Origin: Candidatus Methylumidiphilus alinenensis
Lineage (GTDB): Bacteria; Pseudomonadota; Gammaproteobacteria; Methylococcales; Methylococcaceae
NCBI GenBank assembly: GCA_003242955.1
Contig: QJPH01000332.1
Location: 1 to 48,959, forward strand
Length of the DNA stretch: 48,959 nt
Direction: 5' to 3'
The translations under genes were made by a program, and so were the position numbers. Shown here in pieces: positions 43,138 to 48,959 of the stretch. Below the pieces are notes generated by a model. That model searched no databases, had not been told where the DNA came from, and saw nothing but the letters and a program-made list of their open reading frames with translations. How positions within the stretch are numbered: the stretch's first letter is position 1; the number at the start of each line of letters is the position of its first letter.

Positions 43138-43615
43138 TCACTAACTCCTAACCGGCGTTCGGAAAAAATCGCATATTAATAACAGAAAGGGGCCGTTGCC
43201 GCAACCGTTAATTTTTGGCAATGTCTCACGCGGGCGCTATTAAAAGTGATGCAGGAGTGCAAGGCTTGCCTTGCACTCCCGGCGTAATTTCAAATGCCAC
43301 CCAATTCGTTCAGCAATTCTCATTTTGAACAAACCGCCCTTAATTAATTTTTGCCAAAATGAGAATTGCTGCTCCAGCTTGGGAATCAGCGCAATGATGC
43401 GATTATTTGTGTAGGCATATTCTCTGCTTTTACGTTGCGTCGTTGCGCCTTTGCGTGAGGCATTCTGTTGGCTCATCGTTCTGGCAATCCCTTCCGCGGT
43501 AGGCTCTGCCGGTATGACGCTGTGTCAACAACATTGCGGGCAGTTCTTGCCTATAGGTCAAGATAAACTTACACTAAGAGAAAAAGCAGTTTATCCCACA
43601 AAATTAGGCCATTCA
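43138..43615. repeat. Repeat-filled gap upstream of the coiled-coil ORF
   Basis: It contains a 43251-43282 hairpin (GGAGTGCAAGGCTTGCCTTG family) next to GCTATTAAAAGTGATGC. A second inverted repeat is AGCAATTCTCATTTTG (43313-43328) facing CAAAATGAGAATTGCT (43357-43372). A left half of the ACGTTGCG element is at 43431-43459. No gene is recognised. The dksA promoter should be near 43138-43200. Confidence 0.65.
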
Positions 43616-43840
43616 ATGACAGAAGACACCGAAAATCTTGTACTTGAAATTCTCAAGAAAATTCAATCTGATGTCGCTTTTGTTAGGCAGGTTGTCAATG
43701 ATTTGAAGATTAGGACGGCTTCCGTTGAGAACCATCTTGCAGCGTTTCATCTTGACCTAGTTCAGATTAGCGCAAGGGTCGATACCCTTGGGCGGAGGAT
43801 GGAAAGGGTTGAAACCCGCCTTGGATTGATTGAAGCTTAA
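43616..43840 (+). CDS. Small coiled-coil hypothetical protein
   Basis: From ATG 43616 the ORF has 74 residues: TEDTENLVLEILKKIQSDVA, then VRQVVNDLKIRTASVENHL and DTLGRRMERVETRL, all helix-forming heptads. Similar short proteins starting MTEDxxNLVLExLRxI are widespread beside mobile genes, but no function is known. The frame is open from 43451 but the upstream part is repeat-encoded. No partner gene follows. Confidence 0.6.
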   Translation: MTEDTENLVLEILKKIQSDVAFVRQVVNDLKIRTASVENHLAAFHLDLVQISARVDTLGRRMERVETRLGLIEA

Positions 43841-43899
43841 TTTTTCTCGTTCCTAACGGTGCGGGTAAGGATATGAAATCACGGGTTAGCAAGTAATCT

Positions 43900-44020
43900 A
43901 ATCAAGCACTTGTGAAAACTACTTGTTACCGTCCATGGCCTGGATTTCAGCATCCCTGCCGAAATGACGGATTTACCGGTTTGGCTGGACTTGTGTATAA
44001 CGGCGAGATCAAGAGCTAGG
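43900..44020. repeat. Half of the TTATACACAAG / CCGAAATGACGG nested palindrome
   Basis: CCGTCCATGGCCTGGATTTC, ATCCCTGCCGAAATGACGG and GGACTTGTGTATAACGGCGA match the right side of 36615-36886 and 6861-6992. The matching left arm is missing, so the unit is broken. Confidence 0.6.
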
Positions 44021-44030
44021 AATCCAGCGC

Positions 44031-44058
44031 AAAAAACCCCGGCTTAAACCGGGGCTTT
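44031..44058 (-). terminator. Rho-independent terminator of ftsH
   Basis: On the minus strand, CCCCGG-TTTAAG-CCGGGG is followed by six T residues, 20 nt after the ftsH stop. It is a standard intrinsic terminator. Confidence 0.85.
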
Positions 44059-44077
44059 TCGTTGAACCAATAAAAGC

Positions 44078-45991
44078 TTAGTGCTGAATCGCCGGTTTGC
44101 CTAAGCTTGGGGTTTCATCCGTCTTGGTGTCAGTCGCACCGGGCTGGTTGTCGCCACTAGAAGGTGGATCAATCCAGCTTCGCGGGGGGCTAGGTATCTT
44201 CCCTTCCATGATTTCGTCAATCTGGAAGTGGTCAATGGTTTCATACTTCATCAGCGCATCCGCCATCAGATGTAGCTTGTCCATGTTGTCCCTGAGTATC
44301 CGCTCTGCCCGTTCATAATTAGAATCAATCACCGAACGGATTTCCTCGTCTATAATATGGGCGGTCTCTTCGGATACAGATTTGTGTTTGGTCACAGACC
44401 GACCTAAGAATACTTCGCCCTCTTCTTCACTATAGGCCAATGGACCTAGGCGGTCGGAAAGCCCCCAACGAGTGACCATGTTTCTAGCCAAGCCGGTGGC
44501 CCTTTCAATGTCATTCGAGGCACCAGTGGTGACCATTTCGCGCCCGAAAATTATTTCCTCCGCCAACCTGCCTCCAAACAAGCTTGAGATCATGCTTTCG
44601 AGTTTCTGCTTGCTGGCACTATAAGTGTCACGCTCGGGCAGGAACATGGTGATACCCAAAGCTCTGCCTCTAGGCATGATGCTGACTTTATAAACCGGAT
44701 CGTGTTCAGGAACCGAGCGACCGACGATTGCATGACCCGCCTCATGGTAAGCGGTTAGCTTCTTTTCATCTTCGCTCATCACCATGGATTTGCGCTCTGC
44801 ACCCATCAGAATCTTGTCTTTGGCTTTCTCAAAGTCTTCCATTTGCACATCACGCTTGTTTTTGCGTGCTGCAAACAAGGCCGCCTCGTTGACCAAATTA
44901 GCCAAATCGGCACCAGAGAAACCCGGTGTGCCACGCGCCAAGTATTTTACTTCGACATCGTCAGCTAAGGGCAGGCGCTTGGCATGCACCTTCAAAATTT
45001 GCTCCCTGCCGCGCACGTCAGGCAAACCGACGGTGATCTGTCGGTCGAAACGGCCAGGCCGCAGTAAAGCAGGGTCAAGAACGTCGGGCCGGTTGGTGGC
45101 GGCAATCACGATGACACCTTGGTTGCCTTCAAAGCCATCCATTTCCACCAGTAATTGGTTCAAGGTCTGCTCACGCTCGTCATGTCCGCCGCCAAGTCCG
45201 GCACCACGATGCCTACCCACCGCGTCGATTTCGTCAATGAAGATGATGCATGGAGAGCGCTTTTTAGCTTGTTCAAACATGTCGCGGACACGGGAAGCGC
45301 CAACGCCGACAAACATCTCAACAAAATCCGATCCCGAGATGGTGAAAAACGGTACCTTAGCCTCGCCTGCTATCGCACGGGCCAACAAAGTCTTGCCAGT
45401 GCCGGGGGGGCCGACCATCAAAGCGCCACGCGGAATCTTACCGCCCAGTTTTTGAAATTTACCCGGATCTCTGAGGAAATCGACCATCTCGGAAACGTCT
45501 TCCTTGGCCTCCTCCACGCCCGCGACATCGGCAAAAGTGACTTTGACTTGGTCTTCTTCAAGCAGTCTTGCCTTGCTTTTGCCAAAAGTCATCGCACCGC
45601 CGCCCGCGCCGCCTTGGGATTTGCGCATGAAATAGACCCATACGCCAACCAATAACAACATGGGAGCCCAAGAGATGAATATCTGCATCAACATGGATTG
45701 CTGTTCAGGGGGCTGGGCTTTTATTTCCACATGATTCTTTAATAGATCATCGACTAAGTGAGGGTCTCCAGGGCTATAAGTCATAAACTTGTCGCCTGAA
45801 CTTGTCGAGCCTTTTATCACATGGCCGTCGATAATGACTTGCTTCACTTGCCCATCGTTCACTGCAGCAATGAATTGGGAGTAGGGCATTGATGTGTCTT
45901 CGGTTTTTCGATTGCCGAAATTGTTAAATACTGTCATTAAAACGACAGCAACAACAACCCACAGTAAAATATTCTTCATCATGTCTTTCAC
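44078..45991 (-). CDS. ftsH: ATP-dependent zinc metalloprotease FtsH
   Basis: FtsH is the membrane AAA+ protease that degrades misfolded membrane proteins and regulators. The 637-residue protein has two N-terminal hydrophobic segments flanking a periplasmic domain. The AAA module has GPPGTGKT, Walker [12 protein letters not shown] and second region RPGRFDRQI. The zinc site is HEAGH, with a further Asp in the protease domain. The start is taken as GTG 45991, which has GGAG 8 nt upstream; ATG 45982 is the alternative. It is alone between repeats and the sulfite dehydrogenase pair. Confidence 0.96.
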   Translation of the reverse strand: MKDMMKNILLWVVVAVVLMTVFNNFGNRKTEDTSMPYSQFIAAVNDGQVKQVIIDGHVIKGSTSSGDKFMTYSPGDPHLVDDLLKNHVEIKAQPPEQQSMLMQIFISWAPMLLLVGVWVYFMRKSQGGAGGGAMTFGKSKARLLEEDQVKVTFADVAGVEEAKEDVSEMVDFLRDPGKFQKLGGKIPRGALMVGPPGTGKTLLARAIAGEAKVPFFTISGSDFVEMFVGVGASRVRDMFEQAKKRSPCIIFIDEIDAVGRHRGAGLGGGHDEREQTLNQLLVEMDGFEGNQGVIVIAATNRPDVLDPALLRPGRFDRQITVGLPDVRGREQILKVHAKRLPLADDVEVKYLARGTPGFSGADLANLVNEAALFAARKNKRDVQMEDFEKAKDKILMGAERKSMVMSEDEKKLTAYHEAGHAIVGRSVPEHDPVYKVSIMPRGRALGITMFLPERDTYSASKQKLESMISSLFGGRLAEEIIFGREMVTTGASNDIERATGLARNMVTRWGLSDRLGPLAYSEEEGEVFLGRSVTKHKSVSEETAHIIDEEIRSVIDSNYERAERILRDNMDKLHLMADALMKYETIDHFQIDEIMEGKIPSPPRSWIDPPSSGDNQPGATDTKTDETPSLGKPAIQH

Positions 45992-46176
45992 TTTATAGGC
46001 TCCCTAAGATGGAATTGATATCGGTCATTAAAGGCTGAGCAAAACAGTCAAGATTTGTGGTTATAACTATCCAAGACAGGTTTTCCCCCATCCCCCTGCA
46101 AATTAATGTTACGCCTCGGTTACGCATATTATGACCTGCCTGGTTTTGGTTGGTTCCAATCGAATTTGCAAAAAAA

Positions 46177-46743
46177 TCACTTTGGTGCGTCTACATAAAG
46201 AAAGCCTTCCCGATTGGGCATCTCCACTTTTGGTAAGGAAATGTTATTCATTTCGGCTGTCTCCGTAATAATGCCGTTAAGGTGGAGCAGATACGCACTA
46301 ACAGCGTAGAGTTGGTCGTTGCCTAGAGTTCCTGGCGCGTCGGGCGGCATTGATCGACGGACGAAATCGAACAATGTGGTGGCATAGGGCCAGTAGGTTC
46401 CGATGGTCTTGTCAGGATTGGCATCGGTCAAACCGTGTTTGGCAGCGGCTAATTCGTCGCCACTTCCCCCCGATCCGTTGGCTCCATGACAGCCTATGCA
46501 ATGGCTTTGATAAACCAATTTGCCTTCTGCGGCGGTGCCATGGCCCAAAGGTAGCCCCCTGCCATCGGGGAATACAGTCAGGTTCCATGCCGCTATTTCT
46601 TCGGGACTGGCTGGTTTGCCAAGCCGTGGGCCTTCGGCTGCGGATGAGTCAGACAGTGCAACCGTCATGCAAAGGGATGCGAAAAACACCGCAAGCTTCC
46701 CATGCCATCTTTTCTGACCGTTATTGGCGTTTGATTGATTCAT
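46177..46743 (-). CDS. Periplasmic c-type cytochrome, SoxD-like
   Basis: From ATG 46743 the protein is 188 residues with a signal peptide (KLAVFFASLCMTVALSDSSAAEG) and one heme site, CIGCHG. A probable axial methionine lies in RSMPPDAPG, and the C-terminal tail is conserved in SoxD/sulfite dehydrogenase cytochromes. It lies 159 nt downstream of a SoxC-like enzyme on the same strand and should take electrons from it (inference). The longer start at TTG 46767 is unlikely. A repeat separates the two genes. Confidence 0.85.
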   Translation of the reverse strand: MNQSNANNGQKRWHGKLAVFFASLCMTVALSDSSAAEGPRLGKPASPEEIAAWNLTVFPDGRGLPLGHGTAAEGKLVYQSHCIGCHGANGSGGSGDELAAAKHGLTDANPDKTIGTYWPYATTLFDFVRRSMPPDAPGTLGNDQLYAVSAYLLHLNGIITETAEMNNISLPKVEMPNREGFLYVDAPK

Positions 46744-46778
46744 GGCTGGTTCTTTCTTATTAAACAAAAAATTAGTTC

Positions 46779-46892
46779 GTTCCCAAGCTCCCGCTTGGGA
46801 ACGCGGTCTTTGAAGCTCCTGCTTCCCGAGGAACGGTCAACGTACAAGCAGGAGCTTGATATACTAGGGTTCCCAAGCTGGAGCTTGGGAAC
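46779..46892. repeat. GTTCCCAAGCTCCAGCTTGGGAAC double palindrome
   Basis: GTTCCCAAGC-TCCC-GCTTGGGAAC (46779-46802) and GTTCCCAAGCTGGAGCTTGG (from 46869) flank GAAGCTCCTGCTTCCCGA and ACAAGCAGGAGCTTG. The block order is the same as at 9352-9458. It is inserted between the soxC-like and cytochrome genes. Confidence 0.85.
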
Positions 46893-46902
46893 CAGCCAAA
46901 CA

Positions 46903-48183
46903 TCAGTAAACATGGCTCAGACGGCCTTCGGTATCCAATAACCAGGCCACTTGGGCATTGTAGTGGAAATAGCCGTTACGGCCCCTTTCTAGGATGAGTT
47001 TTTCACGTTCGGGCTGCATAGCTCCGGTTTCATCCCATGCCCTGCTTTTCAACACCGTTTTACCTCCGTCCCAGTGCCAAGGAATGTAGAAACGGGTGAA
47101 CGACTTGGATAGCACAGGCTCTTGCAGTTCGGCTTCGGCCCAACTTTTACCGCCGTCGGCGGAAACCTCTACTTTTTTGACCTTGCCCCGTCCGCTCCAG
47201 GCTAGCCCCGATATTTGGTAAATACCGGGGCTTTGCAATCGGTGGCCGGGTGAGGGATGGGTAATGAGCGACTTGGCTTCCATGATAAAAGTGAATTGCC
47301 GGGCCTTGCCGTTCGGCTGCAATTCGGTGTATTTGGCTGTTTCATTTCGAGACATGGCAGGTTGGTCGGCAACCTCTAGTCGGCGCAGCCATTTAACGTT
47401 AGTGACGCCTTCCCATCCGGGCAACAACAGTCTTAATGGATATCCGTTTTCGGGGCGAATGTGCTCGCCATTCTGGTAAATGGCCAAAAAGGCATCGTCC
47501 ATTGCTTTTTCCAATGGAATGCTAATGTTCATCGCGGCCGCGTCGGCCCCTTCGGCAATCAGCCAACGGGCAGTTGGCTGGATTCCAGCCTCTTCCAGTA
47601 TAATTGACAGTGGCACCCCGGTCCATTCGCTGCACGAAACCAGCCCGTGCAGGTTGCCTGCCGTCGCTAATGTAGGTTCCTCATGCCAGCCAGTGTTACT
47701 GTTGCCACCGCACTCAATGAAGCAAAACCGGGAAACCATCGGGTAACGGACTAATTTGTCCATTCCTAAAAAGATCGGGTTTTTCACTAGTCCGTGGATC
47801 AGCAAACGATGTTGACCGGGATCAATTTGTGGAACACCATTATGGTGGCGTTCGAAATGCAAGCCCGAAGGCGTGATCGTCCCTGCCAGAGTATGCAAAG
47901 GCGTCCATGACACGCCGTTGCCAGGGGTTGCCGGATTGTATGCAATCCAACGTATGGACTCTTTTTCATGGGGGGAAGGCTGCCCGTAATTAGAAAATGG
48001 GTTTCCCGGCTTAAGCATCCAGGCTGGACGGTCAAATTCAGAGGCCACAACATCCTGGCCAACCAATGCCATTGTGCCTAGGGTTAGGCTATTGCGTAAA
48101 AACAAACGCCTGTCAAGCAAACCGCCACCGGCCACGGGTTGCGGGTTATCGACGGAATCGAATAGATTGGGGGGCAGCGGCAT
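46903..48183 (-). CDS. soxC: SoxC-like sulfite/sulfane dehydrogenase, molybdopterin subunit
   Basis: The 426-residue protein is of the sulfite oxidase family, SoxC branch. A Tat-like signal, DRRLFLRNSLTLG, lies near residues 24-36. The molybdenum cysteine is in FIECGGNSNTGW. LHGLVSCSEWTGVPLSIIL and the C-terminal dimerisation domain (KVEVSADGGKSWAEAEL) follow. With the cytochrome downstream it forms a SoxCD/SorAB-like pair that oxidises sulfite or sulfane sulfur in the periplasm. No soxXYZAB is in the window. Assignment to SoxC rather than SorA is likely but not certain. Confidence 0.88.
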   Translation of the reverse strand: MPLPPNLFDSVDNPQPVAGGGLLDRRLFLRNSLTLGTMALVGQDVVASEFDRPAWMLKPGNPFSNYGQPSPHEKESIRWIAYNPATPGNGVSWTPLHTLAGTITPSGLHFERHHNGVPQIDPGQHRLLIHGLVKNPIFLGMDKLVRYPMVSRFCFIECGGNSNTGWHEEPTLATAGNLHGLVSCSEWTGVPLSIILEEAGIQPTARWLIAEGADAAAMNISIPLEKAMDDAFLAIYQNGEHIRPENGYPLRLLLPGWEGVTNVKWLRRLEVADQPAMSRNETAKYTELQPNGKARQFTFIMEAKSLITHPSPGHRLQSPGIYQISGLAWSGRGKVKKVEVSADGGKSWAEAELQEPVLSKSFTRFYIPWHWDGGKTVLKSRAWDETGAMQPEREKLILERGRNGYFHYNAQVAWLLDTEGRLSHVY

Positions 48184-48245
48184 GTTTTTTCTCTATATAT
48201 TATTGTTTTTGTTTAGGATTTCTATATTTGGCCGTTTATTGAAAG

Positions 48246-48434
48246 TCAATTGCACGACTGATTGCCAAGGTCTTTGCAAATCTTTTTTACGAGAATGTCT
48301 TTGATTTCCGAATGCCTAGGAATCGCGGACCTTTTGTTAAGGTCAGGGTTCCACCACCAAGAATGGCTACCGCCTTCCCTCAGCAGTTCACACCCTTGAG
48401 AGCGAAGATATTTGACGAACTCGCCTCGCTTCAT
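48246..48434 (-). CDS. hicA: HicA toxin
   Basis: The 62-residue HicA has the catalytic histidine in GGSHSWWW (about 21-28) and PRHSEIKDILVKKICKDLG near the C-terminus. It is a near paralogue of the HicA at 7-198. Its ATG overlaps the hicB stop (ATGA). Here hicB precedes hicA, the reverse of the E. coli order. Confidence 0.9.
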   Translation of the reverse strand: MKRGEFVKYLRSQGCELLREGGSHSWWWNPDLNKRSAIPRHSEIKDILVKKICKDLGNQSCN

Positions 48435-48643
48435 AAAGCGATTACGACTTCCTTATAACCTTTCCCAGCGGCTAATAGAGCATCTTGTCGATTAAATTCA
48501 AGTGCCTCCTTGAGCGTTACAGAGAGAGCTTCCATCAATTTTTCCCTCGTTTCCTCTTGGCAATTGACACCTGGGATTTCTTCGATCCAGCCAACCCAGC
48601 AATCATCCTCCTGTTTTATAACAGCGGTATATTCAGAGTGCAT
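48431..48643 (-). CDS. hicB: HicB antitoxin
   Basis: From ATG 48643, with GGAG about 8 nt upstream, the protein is 70 residues. It has the HicB fold, YTAVIKQEDDCWVGWIEEIP with GVNCQEETREKLMEALSVTL. It lacks a C-terminal DNA-binding domain. The in-frame start at 48676 is less likely. It gives an idea of the hicB partner expected just outside the left edge of the window. Confidence 0.9.
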   Translation of the reverse strand: MHSEYTAVIKQEDDCWVGWIEEIPGVNCQEETREKLMEALSVTLKEALEFNRQDALLAAGKGYKEVVIAL

Positions 48644-48666
48644 TTTATTCTCCGGGTTTGCAGTGA

Positions 48667-48959
48667 TTATTGGCAATTGATGATGAAGAGATTGGCAGCA
48701 ATGGATTCTTTAATCTTTAAACAGCTTAAACTTTGTTCACAGAACCAAGATTGACGTTGTTTGTCCCAAATAAATTCAAAGATTTCTGGGTTCTCCAATG
48801 CATTAATGACTATGCAGATGCGGTATTTTGTTTTAGATTTCTTGCTTACTGCGTATTCATTCGGGGTAAGCATTACGTTGACATTTGCTGGCAACTCGAT
48901 AGAAGATCCTTTAACTTCTATATGCAAAGTTTCTCTTTCCTTTGATGCCAACAAGTCAT
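48667..48959 (-). CDS. DUF3883 (NOV C-terminal) protein, 3' part only
   Basis: Only the C-terminal ~97 residues lie in the window; the frame runs off the right edge without a stop. The sequence HIEVKGSSIELP followed by MLTPNEYAVSKKSKTKYRIC and IVINALENPEIFEF matches DUF3883 domains. These look like PD-(D/E)XK nucleases (E-V-K) and occur at the ends of helicases and defence proteins. It is AT-rich. The identity of the full protein cannot be told. Confidence 0.7.
   Translation of the reverse strand, partial: DLLASKERETLHIEVKGSSIELPANVNVMLTPNEYAVSKKSKTKYRICIVINALENPEIFEFIWDKQRQSWFCEQSLSCLKIKESIAANLFIINCQ

Noticed and set aside
43451-43615. N-terminal extension of the coiled-coil ORF
   Set aside because: This part overlaps the ACGTTGCG repeat; the ATG at 43616 starts the conserved-looking segment.
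44784-45655. Two long plus-strand frames across ftsH
   Set aside because: FtsH is complete on the minus strand; these frames have no recognisable domain.

Overview
The window comes from a Gram-negative gammaproteobacterium. The evidence is gene content: SUF Fe-S assembly, AcnB, a miaB-phoH-ybeY-corC-lnt block, Lnt, a dksA-gluQ pair, System I cytochrome c maturation, and RF2 with the classical +1 frameshift. A SoxC-like sulfite dehydrogenase with its cytochrome c, heavy DUF29/toxin-antitoxin content and very many short palindromic repeats fit a methanotroph (Methylococcales-like) or a sulfur-oxidising relative. That placement is inference of low to moderate confidence. No rRNA, tRNA or CRISPR array was found.

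Layout. 1-7390: hicA, sufC-sufD-sufS-sufU, then a 3.1 kb insertion carrying a Septu-like ATPase/HNH nuclease pair and dense repeats, then a Rieske ferredoxin that looks like the displaced end of the suf operon. 7387-11451: membrane protein, prfB, a broken AIPR-like remnant, DUF29, histone-deacetylase-like hydrolase, clan AA aspartic protease. 11634-18049: acnB, an orphan Phd-like antitoxin, a DUF29-ATPase-HNH cassette, a DUF455 ferritin-like protein. 18259-24415: miaB-phoH-ybeY-corC-(NERD insertion)-lnt. 24427-26454: AT-rich membrane protein and two toxin-antitoxin pairs. 26990-30883: queA, flippase-like protein, cysN with a degenerate APS-kinase tail. 31012-33129: minus-strand envelope genes. 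33158-33732: nested mobile repeats. 33748-37418: mobA, higBA, a PncA-like hydrolase, an orphan XRE regulator, a PD-(D/E)XK-like protein. 37535-40327: ccmABC and mazEF. 40498-45991: SPFH-SHOCT protein, gluQ, dksA, coiled-coil ORF, ftsH. 46177-48959: SoxD/SoxC-like pair, hicBA, and the end of a DUF3883 protein.

The housekeeping operons are conventional, but accessory DNA has been inserted at their junctions. The most interesting structure is at 3950-7070. Its two ends are inverted repeats matching at 17 of 18 bases, each ending in TA. Removing it and keeping one TA places the Rieske start codon 3 nt after the sufU stop. A Septu-like defence pair therefore appears to be cargo of a MITE-like (possibly IS630-type) element in an Fe-S operon. 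A second ATPase/HNH pair, led by a DUF29 gene, lies 8 kb away. The same terminal motif also abuts the start codons of ccmB and the DUF455 gene, and it forms several nested elements at 33.2-33.7 kb.
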